DNA of 64,000 nucleotides from Bacteroidota bacterium (GCA_018669475.1 JABHCC010000036.1:17352-81351); one strand, 5' to 3'. Positions 8,269-17,587 are shown, counted from the first letter of the stretch. A program made the numbers and translations. Notes: generated by a model from the letters alone, not told the origin.

Positions 8269-9603
8269 CTAGTATCTTCGTAACTGATCTCTGTCGTGAA
8301 TTACTATTTCTGGCTTATCTTCCCAGATATCTATCAGACCAACGGCCCACACAAATTCATCTTCAAAGTGCCAGGTTGGGCTCCAGCTGATGTCTTTCGC
8401 AATATTCCTGGGAACTACTACTGAGAAATCATGGTAGGGGAAAGGAGCTCCGAAGTATAAAGTATAAGTGCGGTCTTCAGGTGAATAATATACCTCTTCA
8501 ACTTTTCCATAAATCCTTTTTACAGAACCCACATAGTGCATTGCTTCATAGCTTGAGATGCTTTCAACATAACTGCCGTAGTTATTATTCCAGCGAGTGT
8601 GCATAGGATAGTAATACATAAACCTGTTGTGCAGATAAGGAGTCCAGCAAAGATCCATGTGCATTGGTCGACGATATGGGTAACGTACCCTTCTTATATC
8701 CAGGCCCAGAGGAGCTCCAAAGTGGTAGTGTCTTACTACTACAGTTCTGCGGTAGCGATTGCTATGCCAGCTGTTATAGTTGTTATATACTCTTCTGAAG
8801 TCTTTTGAACGTCTCAGGTCATTAGCATCACGGTAATCTACTTTGTATCGTTTTGATGCAAATACTTCATCGTTTTGGTGTCTGAACTTCTCGCCATCCC
8901 GCCTAACATATACTTTGCTTCCCTGACGGTCACTTCTTGAATATGAACTTGAGGCTGAAGACTTGGAGCGATTGTTATCACCGCTAATCTTCTCAGTGGA
9001 TGCAGATCTTATTGACTTATTCCCAGTTGATTTGCTGTCGGATCTGGCAACAGAACGACTTGCACTATTACTGGTTTTTGAGCCGCTGCGAACTGCTTGA
9101 TTTGCTGATCTGCTTGACCGGCTTGCACTGGTTTTTACCTGATTATCACGAGAAACCGAGCTTCCTGATACACGATTCGCCGAAGACCTCGAAGAGGCAG
9201 AGCTGCTGCGTGACTGAGTTGCCTGGCTTTTGCCCGAGCTGCCAGCGCGACTTTGAGTAGCTTTTGACCTGTTAGAAGATCCTGAGCGATTTTGAGTTGC
9301 TTGTGAACGACTTGAACTAGCTGATCTGCTTTGAGTAGCCTTACTTCTGTTTGAGCTACTTGGCTTGCTTTGAGTTGCTTTGGAACGACTGCTTGAGCCA
9401 GAATTTGATTTACTGGCCTTGGCTTTGTTAGCAGAATATGATTTGGTCGCTTTGCTTTTTGAAGAGCTTGACGATCTTGAGCTTGTAGCCTTGCTGGCCG
9501 ATCTACCTGAATTGCTTTTAGACTCTCTGGAACTTCTGGAGCTTTGTGGGTAGGCAGTTAACCCTGCTGCCAGTATTAAGGAGAGTATGATTAATTTTTT
9601 CAT
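8269..9603 (-). CDS. Secreted Ser/Arg/Lys-rich protein with OB-fold-like C-terminus
   Basis: 444 residues. A signal peptide (MKKLIILSLILAAGLTAYPQ) is followed by about 200 residues almost entirely of S, R, K, A, N, T and Q. Residues 76-140 are five 13-residue repeats on the pattern ATQSRSxSSxRSK. From about residue 230 the composition becomes normal. The last 100 residues (GSVKRIYGKVEEVYYSPEDRTYTLYFGAPFPYHDFSVVVP...DIWEDKPEIVIHDRDQL) resemble the small OB-fold domain whose hallmarks are a Y-G-K-V-x-x-V opening and a K-P-E-I-V-I closing strand. A basic extracellular or periplasmic nucleic-acid-binding or matrix role is an inference. No T9SS domain is present. Confidence 0.75.
   Translation of the reverse strand: MKKLIILSLILAAGLTAYPQSSRSSRESKSNSGRSASKATSSRSSSSSKSKATKSYSANKAKASKSNSGSSSRSKATQSKPSSSNRSKATQSRSASSSRSQATQNRSGSSNRSKATQSRAGSSGKSQATQSRSSSASSRSSANRVSGSSVSRDNQVKTSASRSSRSANQAVRSGSKTSNSASRSVARSDSKSTGNKSIRSASTEKISGDNNRSKSSASSSYSRSDRQGSKVYVRRDGEKFRHQNDEVFASKRYKVDYRDANDLRRSKDFRRVYNNYNSWHSNRYRRTVVVRHYHFGAPLGLDIRRVRYPYRRPMHMDLCWTPYLHNRFMYYYPMHTRWNNNYGSYVESISSYEAMHYVGSVKRIYGKVEEVYYSPEDRTYTLYFGAPFPYHDFSVVVPRNIAKDISWSPTWHFEDEFVWAVGLIDIWEDKPEIVIHDRDQLRRY
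9184..9378 (-). repeat. Five 39-bp coding repeats (13-residue ATQSRSxSSxRSK unit)
   Basis: Within the Ser/Arg-rich protein, residues 76-140 split into ATQSKPSSSNRSK, ATQSRSASSSRSQ, ATQNRSGSSNRSK, ATQSRAGSSGKSQ and ATQSRSSSASSRS. The units are in frame and degenerate at the DNA level. Confidence 0.85.
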
Positions 9604-9884
9604 GGCATTGTATATTTAGTGAAACATTTAATGAGATATTGCAAATGGCTTGCCAAAAAAGCCTGATATCAATATTTGTGTTTGTTCGCTTTGTAAATGC
9701 GTTCTTAACATCCATATAAGCGATGCTTAAAGACAGATCTTTGTATAATCATATCAGTTTCATGCTTTGTTAGTTGTTGTGCTGAGGATTCTTGGTAGAT
9801 TTGTTTGATAGATATTAGTATACCATATATACATAAATCATATAAGTGGTATTAATGATATTGAAAACTTAATCATGACCTGGT
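9604..9884. other. Intergenic region without a recognisable gene
   Basis: It lies between the divergent Ser/Arg-rich gene and the PfkB locus. The bases are AT-rich and should contain both promoters, but no full TTTG-N-TAnnTTTG pair was found on either strand. No RNA fold or repeat was recognised. Confidence 0.5.
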
Positions 9885-10091
9885 ATGAATCAACTAAATT
9901 TTGTGAAATTCTCTGTAATATTTGGTAATGGTCTGATTATTGTAAACGTACAAGATTGCTCAATTCAGAAACATATCGGAGAAGCATATCCTGCTTCAGA
10001 ATTATTCTGTCAGAAAAGCAATCACTCTGGACTTAGCCTTATGGAAAGTGTAAAAATGAGCACTGATTTTCTCAACAAAGCAAATTATTAG
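9885..10091 (+). CDS. Small hypothetical protein upstream of the PfkB kinase
   Basis: A 68-residue frame starting at ATG 9885 and ending at TAG 10089-10091, just 3 bases before the PfkB ATG. That spacing suggests translational coupling. No signal peptide, membrane helix or known motif was seen. The first half is hydrophobic (FVKFSVIFGNGLIIVNV). It fills an otherwise empty stretch and could equally be a chance frame. Confidence 0.3.
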   Translation: MNQLNFVKFSVIFGNGLIIVNVQDCSIQKHIGEAYPASELFCQKSNHSGLSLMESVKMSTDFLNKANY

Positions 10092-10094
10092 CAG

Positions 10095-10955
10095 ATGAAG
10101 GCCCTTTTTGCCGGAATAACAACTCTGGATATTTTATACTATACGGATGATTACCCACTTGAGGACAGTAAGTTGTATGTCAATGAACAGCTAATACATC
10201 CGGGAGGTATGGCTGCAAATGCAGCTTTCACTTTTTCTGCTTTAGGAGCTGAAGCTTATTTGTGGACATGTTTAGGTAAAGAGAAACCTTTCACTGATTT
10301 GATACTAACCAGACTTACCGATGCAAATATCAATGTACGAGATCTGGCAATAGATAATTTTCCAGGTGTTCCTGCTGCTTCAGTATTAATAAATGATAAA
10401 AACGGAAGCAGAACTGTTCTGAATAGGCCTAAACTGATCTCAGGAGGCCATTTGTCTGGTCGACATCATCTCAGAGATCTTGAAATTGATGTTCTAATGG
10501 TGGATGGTTTCTATCCTGAAATTGCACTCCCATTGGCCCTGGAGGCTAATGAAAAAGGGATTCCTGTAGTGATGGATAGTGGCAGCTGGAAGCCTGGTCT
10601 GGAGTTATTACTTGAAACTGCAGATTATCTTATAGTTGGAGATGCCTTCAGGCCACCTGGGATTTCTGATATTAATGATAGCCTTAACTACTTGAAACAG
10701 TTTAAGATTGCCGGAATAGCTTTAACTAATGGTTCAGCTCCGCTTATGGCATATTCTGAAGCTGGTAGTTTTTCTATTTCTCCTCCTGATATAAACTGTA
10801 TTGATTCCCTTGGAGCCGGTGACGTGCTGCATGGAGCTTTTTGCTATTATCTGACTCTTGGGCATAATTTCCATGATAGCCTGGAGCAATCGATAAATAT
10901 TGCCAGTATTTCATGTCAGTATCGGGGTACCAGAAGCTGGATTAATGAAATCTAA
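10095..10955 (+). CDS. PfkB-family sugar/nucleoside kinase
   Basis: 286 residues, ribokinase fold. PfkB signature 1 is seen as HPGGMAANAAFTFSALGA (residues about 35-52). Signature 2 is DSLGAGDVLHGAF near residue 235-247, with the catalytic Asp of the GAGD anion hole. ATP-dependent phosphorylation of a sugar or nucleoside in the cytoplasm is expected; the substrate is not determined by sequence. It converges on the OCD-family gene with a 4-base overlap. Confidence 0.88.
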   Translation: MKALFAGITTLDILYYTDDYPLEDSKLYVNEQLIHPGGMAANAAFTFSALGAEAYLWTCLGKEKPFTDLILTRLTDANINVRDLAIDNFPGVPAASVLINDKNGSRTVLNRPKLISGGHLSGRHHLRDLEIDVLMVDGFYPEIALPLALEANEKGIPVVMDSGSWKPGLELLLETADYLIVGDAFRPPGISDINDSLNYLKQFKIAGIALTNGSAPLMAYSEAGSFSISPPDINCIDSLGAGDVLHGAFCYYLTLGHNFHDSLEQSINIASISCQYRGTRSWINEI

Positions 10956-11914
10956 AAACTTACTTCTTGTCCAAGTCCTGATTTAAGAGCCACATCATAT
11001 ATATATACAGCTGAGAACAAATCGAATAGCGCCATTCCGACTGATTTATACAAGCTGGTTTCAGTGGCATCAATGTTCAATTTGGCTGTGATTATATCGC
11101 TCAGCGAGTGGATCTGATTGGTTTTCAGCATTCCTGAAGATAGAGGGTGAATCAAATCGCCAGACTCCTCCATCGCCATATTCACATCAATGAAGCAATG
11201 TTTCAGCAATGGATACAAGGCTTCTGGCATTTCAATCATCTCAGGTTTATATGAACCGATTGCAATAATTGTTTTACCTCTAAGTAGTTCGGCAACATCA
11301 GGAAGTACCGGAGTACATGCATTTGTGGCGGTAATGATTATCTCAGACTCACGGCATAGCTCAATTGAATCTTTTGCAGCGATGAATTCTACATCCGGGA
11401 GTTGGACTTTTAATTCTTTGATTAAAGTATCAACAAGGGAAGTGTTTTGGTCTAATACCCAAACTTTTTCAATAGGCCGGTTCTTGCAGGCAAAAAGTAT
11501 TTGGTGCAAACCCTGAACACCAGCGCCAACCAAACCAAGTGTTGAGGCGTTTTTAGGTGAAGTATGACGAATCCCGGCAGATCCAACAGCTGCAGTACGT
11601 ACTGCTGTTAGTTTTGCTCCATTTAACAAGGCCAGGGCCTTTCCATTCGATCCGTCATTTAGCATTACAGATCCATATAGTACTGGTTCTCCTTTAACAG
11701 GATTATCAGGAAAAAGCGAAACAAGTTTTGTGCTAAAAAACTTACCACTGCTGCAAGGCATAAGTAAAAGAGTGTTTCCGTCGAAATCCATATGCACTCT
11801 GTCGGGCATAACAAAATCACCACTAGCATAACTTAGCATGGCTTGCTCCATGATATTTGTCAATTCAAGCGGGTCGACTATTTTACTTATTATTTCTTCG
11901 TTTAGAATTAGCAT
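10952..11914 (-). CDS. Ornithine cyclodeaminase/mu-crystallin family protein
   Basis: 320 residues. The NAD(P)-binding Rossmann loop GLVGAGVQGLHQ (about residues 127-138) and the substrate-side LTAVRTAAVGS segment are intact. The family includes ornithine cyclodeaminase, alanine dehydrogenase (archaeal type) and ketimine reductases, and the sequence alone does not separate them. It lies 35 bases downstream of the L-serine dehydratase gene on the same strand, so the pair looks like an amino-acid catabolic operon. An enzyme acting on a small amino acid or imino acid is a reasonable inference. Confidence 0.85.
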   Translation of the reverse strand: MLILNEEIISKIVDPLELTNIMEQAMLSYASGDFVMPDRVHMDFDGNTLLLMPCSSGKFFSTKLVSLFPDNPVKGEPVLYGSVMLNDGSNGKALALLNGAKLTAVRTAAVGSAGIRHTSPKNASTLGLVGAGVQGLHQILFACKNRPIEKVWVLDQNTSLVDTLIKELKVQLPDVEFIAAKDSIELCRESEIIITATNACTPVLPDVAELLRGKTIIAIGSYKPEMIEMPEALYPLLKHCFIDVNMAMEESGDLIHPLSSGMLKTNQIHSLSDIITAKLNIDATETSLYKSVGMALFDLFSAVYIYDVALKSGLGQEVSF

Positions 11915-11949
11915 AAAAATGTATGAGTCAGTTATAAGTTATTATAGGT

Positions 11950-13536
11950 TCAATCCTTTTGTGGGGAAAGCTTATTTAGTTTATCTTCAACTTTCTTTGC
12001 CGAATTACTTATTGAAAGGCCTCCAAGGGCAGTGCATCTCAATTCTCGCGGTAATGCTTTTCCAACTTTGAGCATTGTTGTAATAGATTCTGAGAGAGGA
12101 ATTACAGGGTCAACACCTCCAAGTATCATATTTGCAGAGATGAGTGCATTAGCGCCAGCCTGTACGTTTCTGCTCAGACAGGGGATTTCTACCCGGTTGG
12201 CTACCGGATCGCAAACCAGGCCCATAACATTCTGCAGGGCTATTGAAGCCGCTCCCAGTGCGTCTTTGGCATTTCCACCAGCAAGTTGAATCATTCCGGC
12301 AGCTGCCATTGCTGCACCAGATCCTGTTTCAGCCTGACAGCCAGCTACTTCAGCAGCGAATGTAGCTTCTCTGCTTATAAAGACACCTATTAAACCGGCA
12401 GCCAGAAAAGCCTCAATAATTTGATCCCTGTTAGCATTAGTTTCTTCAGCCATGCTTAAAATAGCCCCAGGCAAACCTCCAGCGGCACCTGCCGTTGGTG
12501 CAGCAACAATAAGCTCCATGGCGCTTTTCGATTCCATGATAGCCATAATATAGGCTGTCATTTTTTCAAGTGGCCCTGCAGGTAACAATTTGCCTTCTAA
12601 TGACCTTTTCAGAAATTCAGGTGATTGAGCGTGTGCAATTCTGTCTTTGTACGTGGTACCTGCCAGTCCTGTGTCAATGGCAGCCATAAAAATGTCAACA
12701 AGGCCTTTCATCCTGATATGTACTTCAGTCTCCGTTAATCCTGACCTTTTTGATTCATATTTAAGCGCAAGTTGGCCGAGATCTGAATCTGATAACTCCG
12801 GCATTTCCTCAAGGTCTGAAGCACTAAGGAAGGGTAGCAAACTACCAGCATAACCCATTACCGGATAAACAGGGTCGATAATTCGTGAAATTCCGCTAAA
12901 TGTGTTGAGCTCAGGTAAAACAGCTTGGCTGATATTAAATTCGATAATTAATAATGCCTCGTCATCTTTGAAATCGATCTGATGTCGAAAAACCTGTTTT
13001 CGGAAAGAGGGTTCTTTATTGGCTCTAATCCACCAGCCATCGACATCTTCTCTTTTGCCATGTAATAGCATGCAGGGTAAATCAAATTGAATATTAAGCT
13101 CAAAACCTGCAAGCTCAATAAATTCAATCAGCCCACCACCCGTTGACAAAGCTGTGGTTTGAAAGCATTCACCATCAGTTGTTTCTATTATGCAACGATA
13201 AGTATTCGGATGTTTGGCCGAATAATTCTTAATCTCAAAAACCAAATCAATTCCCTGTTCTCTGGCTTGTTCTAATGCAGTAGGCATAGTAGCATCTGAT
13301 ATCGGGATACCAATAATGCCAGCAGCCAAACCAATGTCAGATCCCTGAGTGTGATATGTTGTTGCAAGAGAGCCTTCAGAATGAAACTGAAAAGTTACTT
13401 TGGAGATTGATGATCCTGCAAGTTGTTGCAGAACTTTACCTATTCTGTGAGATCCGGCAGTGTGAGAACTTGACGGACCTCGCATAACCGGACCTAACGC
13501 ATCGTTAAATATTCCGGGGGGATTTATAGTTTTCAT
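11950..13536 (-). CDS. sdaA: L-serine ammonia-lyase, iron-sulfur type, single chain
   Basis: 528 residues from the ATG at 13536; the ORF track uses a GTG two codons earlier. The N-terminal beta-type domain opens with GPVMRGPSSSHTAGSHRIG. The C-terminal alpha-type domain carries cluster-ligand cysteines in EVAGCQAETGSGAA, MGLVCDPVANRVEIPCLSRN and a glycine-rich APTAGAAGGLPGAI. The enzyme deaminates L-serine to pyruvate and ammonia with an oxygen-sensitive [4Fe-4S] cluster, consistent with anaerobic growth. About 120 residues longer than the shortest single-chain SdaA forms, the extra lying between the two domains. Probably co-transcribed with the OCD-family gene. Confidence 0.9.
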   Translation of the reverse strand: MKTINPPGIFNDALGPVMRGPSSSHTAGSHRIGKVLQQLAGSSISKVTFQFHSEGSLATTYHTQGSDIGLAAGIIGIPISDATMPTALEQAREQGIDLVFEIKNYSAKHPNTYRCIIETTDGECFQTTALSTGGGLIEFIELAGFELNIQFDLPCMLLHGKREDVDGWWIRANKEPSFRKQVFRHQIDFKDDEALLIIEFNISQAVLPELNTFSGISRIIDPVYPVMGYAGSLLPFLSASDLEEMPELSDSDLGQLALKYESKRSGLTETEVHIRMKGLVDIFMAAIDTGLAGTTYKDRIAHAQSPEFLKRSLEGKLLPAGPLEKMTAYIMAIMESKSAMELIVAAPTAGAAGGLPGAILSMAEETNANRDQIIEAFLAAGLIGVFISREATFAAEVAGCQAETGSGAAMAAAGMIQLAGGNAKDALGAASIALQNVMGLVCDPVANRVEIPCLSRNVQAGANALISANMILGGVDPVIPLSESITTMLKVGKALPRELRCTALGGLSISNSAKKVEDKLNKLSPQKD

Positions 13537-13619
13537 ATACACGCTTATATACTGGGGTAATGATATTCAAAATATTTAAAAAAACTTGCATACTTTTAGG
13601 AGAACTAAAATATATTTAT

Positions 13620-15557
13620 ATGAGAAAATTTACTCTGTTATTTTTACTGATAAGTATCTCTTTTTGCCTTACAGCGCAGAAAGCAGATATAAGCACAATA
13701 ATCCCCCCGCCGTCAAAGGCTGAGCTCAGTAATTATACAGATGCTTCTATGCAACAAAAAACGTTGAAAGGAGCGGGGGAAGTTTTTTGGGAAGAACAAT
13801 TTGACTGGGGCGATGAGTCTTCAGAAATAGGTTGGTTCCTGCCGGATGGTTGGTCGGTTGAAGATCCCGGTGATATTGGATACAACTGGCACTGGGCAAA
13901 CGATACCTTAAAAGGTGTTTATACAACTGAGCCGATAATGGCCTCATCATCATGGCACAATGGCGTACTGGCTCTAAACCTGGATGGCTACAACTCGGAT
14001 ATTGCCAACTACAATGATTACATAGCAGTTGATAACTCAATTATGAGCCCTCCGATTGACTGTTCACAGCACGGATCTGTACTCGTGCGAGTTGAACAAA
14101 GATTCCGCTTTTGGTCAAGTGCTGTTATGGATTTTGAAGTAACAAATGATGGCGGAGTTCACTGGGCAGCGTTTGATATGAAGATGGGAACTCTGTACAG
14201 TGAAACATCAGGTGGTGCAGCAGCTGGTCAAAAGGTTGATTTGTACATTAATATTAGTGACGTTGCTGCCGGCATGTCTGAAGTACAATTCAAGATTACA
14301 TGGAGAGATGCACGTTTGTACTACTGGATGATTGATGACATTGCCTTTATGGAAGGTTGGGATACAGATCTTCAGTTGTTGTATTCTGAGGCTGACTATG
14401 ATAATGGTCTGGAAGATCCTGAAGGATTCTTTTATCAGGTACCCTATACACAGTTATCAGCTTATAATTTCCATTCCATAGTTCGGAACTTTGGAAATAA
14501 TGAGCAATGGGGAACAAATATGAATGTTAAGGTTACCAAAAATAATCAGGTAATCTGGGAAGAAAGTACTGATCCAATTATTTCATATCCTCTTGTTATA
14601 GACACTCTTGTATTGGAGGAACAATTTGTACCAGAAGATTTTGGACATTATCAGATTGATTTTGCTATAAGTAGCGATGATGAAGACGAACTGCCAGATG
14701 ATAATTTTGCCACTCTGCCATTCCATGTAACTGATAGTGTTTTCAGCCGCTCTGATACAACAAGAGAAACCACTTTCTCTACATGGGGCTGGTATACTCA
14801 GGACCATGAAGGTGACTATATGGGTACCTGGTACACCCTTAAAGAAGATGTTGAGATAAACTCGATAACTGCTTATATTAATGGAGCTGATGTTCAGTAT
14901 AGCATGAGGCTTGTTCTTTTTGCTTATGATGAAGAAACCGGAGATCCTTTTGAGCTTTTGACCAGCGATATTATTGAGATTGATTCAACTATTCTAAAAA
15001 ATAATTGGGTTACCCTTCCTATGGAAAAAGATGGAGAGGGAGAATTCCTGCTAGCTGGCCAATCTTATATGGCTGCAGTATGGTTCAGTAGTCCAATGAC
15101 ATATGAGGAAGCATATGATTCACGAAGATATTCAATTGGTTCTGACCGTTCTAATTATTACCCCTCAGGTCAATGCTGGTATTACTTTGCTTTGGATGAT
15201 GCCTGGTATAGTAGTGGAAATGACCTTTTCATGATTAGTATGAACTTCAACGATGATTCAAATATCATTGATGCTATTCCTGGAGCTGATCAGTTAAATA
15301 TGGTAATGGATCAAAACTATCCGAATCCTTTCAATAATCAGACAACCATAACTTATTCGCTTGAAAAAGCCATGGAATTAGATCTTATTGTAATGGATTT
15401 GACAGGTCGTAAAGTGTACGAGCAAAAACTGAGCAAGCAAACAGCTGGAACACATGAGATTCAGCTGAATGCCTCAGATTTTGAAGCCGGTACGTATTTC
15501 TATACACTAAAAGGTGAAGAATTCAAAGAAACAAAAAGGATGACAGTCCTAAGATAA
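13620..15557 (+). CDS. Secreted T9SS sorting-domain protein, paralogue of 26324-28267
   Basis: 645 residues from the ATG at 13620, which begins the signal peptide MRKFTLLFLLISISFCLTAQ; the ORF-track start at 13560 would add 20 residues before it. The N-terminal third (FWEEQFDWGDESSEIGWFLPDGWSVEDP, then SPPIDCSQHGSVLVRVEQRF and YWMIDDI) looks like a jelly-roll/MAM-like adhesin domain. The final 80 residues (MDQNYPNPFNNQTTITYSL...LIVMDLTGRKVYEQ...GTYFYTLKGEEFKETKRMTV) are a type A T9SS sorting domain. No catalytic motif was seen. A close paralogue with the same architecture lies 11 kb away on the other strand. Confidence 0.8.
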   Translation: MRKFTLLFLLISISFCLTAQKADISTIIPPPSKAELSNYTDASMQQKTLKGAGEVFWEEQFDWGDESSEIGWFLPDGWSVEDPGDIGYNWHWANDTLKGVYTTEPIMASSSWHNGVLALNLDGYNSDIANYNDYIAVDNSIMSPPIDCSQHGSVLVRVEQRFRFWSSAVMDFEVTNDGGVHWAAFDMKMGTLYSETSGGAAAGQKVDLYINISDVAAGMSEVQFKITWRDARLYYWMIDDIAFMEGWDTDLQLLYSEADYDNGLEDPEGFFYQVPYTQLSAYNFHSIVRNFGNNEQWGTNMNVKVTKNNQVIWEESTDPIISYPLVIDTLVLEEQFVPEDFGHYQIDFAISSDDEDELPDDNFATLPFHVTDSVFSRSDTTRETTFSTWGWYTQDHEGDYMGTWYTLKEDVEINSITAYINGADVQYSMRLVLFAYDEETGDPFELLTSDIIEIDSTILKNNWVTLPMEKDGEGEFLLAGQSYMAAVWFSSPMTYEEAYDSRRYSIGSDRSNYYPSGQCWYYFALDDAWYSSGNDLFMISMNFNDDSNIIDAIPGADQLNMVMDQNYPNPFNNQTTITYSLEKAMELDLIVMDLTGRKVYEQKLSKQTAGTHEIQLNASDFEAGTYFYTLKGEEFKETKRMTVLR

Positions 15558-15558
15558 A

Positions 15559-15628
15559 GGCCATGGACTAAAGACCATGGACTAAAGACCATGGACAAAC
15601 GACTATAGACAAACGACCATTGACAAAT
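15559..15628. repeat. Intergenic heptad array (GACNNNN)10
   Basis: Directly after the T9SS gene's TAA, ten 7-base units follow: GGCCATG, GACTAAA, GACCATG, GACTAAA, GACCATG, GACAAAC, GACTATA, GACAAAC, GACCATT, GACAAAT. The first three bases of the unit are nearly constant and the last four vary. Confidence 0.9.
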
Positions 15629-15639
15629 TATTTTTTTCT

Positions 15640-15675
15640 CGAAAGGCTGGCATTTTGCTGGCCTTTCGTATTTTT
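15640..15675 (+). terminator. Intrinsic terminator after the T9SS gene
   Basis: CGAAAGGC (15640-15647) pairs perfectly with GCCTTTCG (15661-15668), with a TGGCATTTTGCTG interior, followed by TATTTTTAT. It also separates this gene from the sialidase. Confidence 0.85.
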
Positions 15676-15690
15676 ATAAAAATTAGTCTT

Positions 15691-16803
15691 ATGAACAAAT
15701 ATCTCTTGTCTTTCGTGATCATGATTATTGCTGCTTGCTCGCCAATTGAGGAAGATCAGCCATCACTTGTACTATTTGAAAGTGGTACAGATGGATATGC
15801 CTGTTTTCGTATTCCGGCAATAGTAAATACCGGAAAAACTCTTCTGGCCTTTGCTGAGGGGCGAAAAAAGGGATGTTCTGATACCGGGGATATTGATTTA
15901 GTGTTGAAGCGTTCAAATGATGGAGGAAAAACCTGGGGGCCTCTTCAGGTGGTATGGGATGCAGGAGATGATGTTGCAGGGAACCCGGCACCTGTATATG
16001 ACAAGAAGACTAAAACAGTTTTCTTACTTAGCACCTGGAATCTTGGATCTGATCATGAATCGCGAATTATTGATGGAACCAGTAAGGATACAAGACGAGT
16101 ATTTGTTCTTAAGTCAGATGACCAGGGAGCAAGCTGGTCTGGTGCCAAAGAAATAAGCAATGACACCAAACTCGATAACTGGACCTGGTATGCTACCGGT
16201 CCGGTACACGGAATTCAAAAGCAGAAGGAACCACATAAAGGTCGGTTAATAATTCCCTGCGATCATATTGAAGCCGACACAAAACACTATTATAGTCATG
16301 CAATTTTTTCTGATGATCATGGAGAAACCTGGGTTCTTGGAGGTACAACTCCTCAGCACCAGGTAAATGAATGTACAGTAGTTGAGTTGGATGATGGCAG
16401 GCTCATGTTGAATATGCGAAATTACGACCGCAGCAAAAGGGCCAGGAAAATCAGTATATCTGAAGATGGCGGTGAATCATGGTCTGATATAAAAGCTGAT
16501 CTTGCTCTGCCTGAGCCCATCTGCCAGGCAGCTATTCTAAAATCATCAGCAAAGATAGATGGCAAAACCCCCATTCTATTCCTAAATCCGGCCAGCCCAT
16601 CCGGTAGGGAGAAATTGACATTAAAAATCAGTTATGATGAAGCAAAAACATGGTCTGATTCTTTGTTAATACATTCAGGTCCTGCTGCTTATTCCGATTT
16701 ATGTAATTTAAAAAAGGACAAGACAGGCTGTCTTTACGAAGCCGGAGAAAACTCTCCATACGAAGGGATTCAATATAAATCAATAAAAATACCCTGGAAA
16801 TAA
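15691..16803 (+). CDS. Exo-alpha-sialidase (GH33-like), lipoprotein
   Basis: 370 residues from the ATG at 15691; the upstream ORF-track start precedes the lipoprotein signal. MNKYLLSFVIMIIAACSP gives a lipobox with Cys16, so it is membrane-anchored outside the cytoplasm. The FRIP motif (YACFRIPAI, Arg40 of the carboxylate-binding triad) and several Asp-box repeats (SNDGGKTWG, SDDQGASWS, SDDHGETWV, SEDGGESWS) define a six-bladed sialidase propeller. It would release terminal sialic acids from glycans. A probable N-acetylneuraminate lyase is encoded at 35366-36280. No sialic acid transporter is in the window. Confidence 0.88.
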   Translation: MNKYLLSFVIMIIAACSPIEEDQPSLVLFESGTDGYACFRIPAIVNTGKTLLAFAEGRKKGCSDTGDIDLVLKRSNDGGKTWGPLQVVWDAGDDVAGNPAPVYDKKTKTVFLLSTWNLGSDHESRIIDGTSKDTRRVFVLKSDDQGASWSGAKEISNDTKLDNWTWYATGPVHGIQKQKEPHKGRLIIPCDHIEADTKHYYSHAIFSDDHGETWVLGGTTPQHQVNECTVVELDDGRLMLNMRNYDRSKRARKISISEDGGESWSDIKADLALPEPICQAAILKSSAKIDGKTPILFLNPASPSGREKLTLKISYDEAKTWSDSLLIHSGPAAYSDLCNLKKDKTGCLYEAGENSPYEGIQYKSIKIPWK

Positions 16804-16805
16804 GG

Positions 16806-16850
16806 TTCACTATTTCACCAATTACATTTCACCATTCACCAGATTCATTA
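16806..16850. repeat. Degenerate TTCAC-type short tandem repeat
   Basis: After the sialidase stop, TTCAC-like cores recur (TTCACTA, TTTCACC, TTACA, TTTCACC, ATTCACC, ATTCAT) at spacings of 6-9 bases, a worn relative in style of the heptad arrays. It lies between convergent genes and runs up to the stop codon of the thioredoxin gene. Confidence 0.55.
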
Positions 16851-17366
16851 TTTGGACATTTCCTCTCCAATCCGCTTCTTAAGCGCCTCAAACTCCTCTG
16901 TGTTAAATAATCTGGTGAGAAAAATGATTTTACCATTCCTGTCAATCAGGATATTTCTGGTTACGCCAGCTTTTGGATCAGCGAATTTTCGAAAAACTGA
17001 TTCATCTTCATCAAGAGCAAGAGGGTAGGTGATCTTCATTTTTTCAGCAAATGCTTTAACGGTCTCAAGTGGCTCTCCGCGATCAACTCCAATAACTACA
17101 AGACCCTCATCTTTGTGTTTTAGCCAGATGTCCTTCTCGATATGGGGCATCTCTTTTCTGCAAACACCACACCAGCTGGCAGTAAACTGCAGCATCACAA
17201 TCTTTCCTTTAAGTTCATCCAAGCTGGTTTTTGTGCCATCCTGCAAGCTTATTTCAAAATCAGGACAGGCTTGCCCAAGCTTAACAATGTATCCACGGTC
17301 ATCACTATTCTGAGCCATAAGTATAGCTGGCGCAATTAATAGAATAAGAGTCAATAAGTTCTTCAT
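16848..17366 (-). CDS. TlpA/ResA-like periplasmic thioredoxin
   Basis: 172 residues. Signal peptide MKNLLTLILLIAPAILMAQ is followed by an AhpC/TSA-Redoxin-type thioredoxin fold. The redox motif is WCGVC at about residues 64-68 in FTASWCGVCRKEMPH, and the cis-Pro segment is GVTRNILID. Proteins of this kind reduce disulfides or apo-cytochrome c in the periplasm. The nrfHA cytochromes in the window would need such a reductant, but the genes are not linked. Divergent from the polyferredoxin gene. Confidence 0.85.
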   Translation of the reverse strand: MKNLLTLILLIAPAILMAQNSDDRGYIVKLGQACPDFEISLQDGTKTSLDELKGKIVMLQFTASWCGVCRKEMPHIEKDIWLKHKDEGLVVIGVDRGEPLETVKAFAEKMKITYPLALDEDESVFRKFADPKAGVTRNILIDRNGKIIFLTRLFNTEEFEALKKRIGEEMSK

Positions 17367-17587
17367 ATTCTCGTATTTGATTAGCGAATATATAATATTA
17401 TCATTTGAATATCTGCATAGAGAGTAGAGATTAACTGGTATTTAACTTGATTCAAAACTCAGCTTGTAATGGAAAAAGACACTTTGGATATAATAAAATT
17501 AGGCTGAATAATTTTTGTGAAATAAAAGCGAACTTATTGTTTCATTTGTTACAAATATTATGTCTAATACCAGTATATTGCCGCCCA

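Noticed and set aside
8193-8390. 65-residue ORF at the end of the Ser/Arg-rich gene
   Set aside because: Runs antisense through the bidirectional terminator and the end of the minus-strand CDS.
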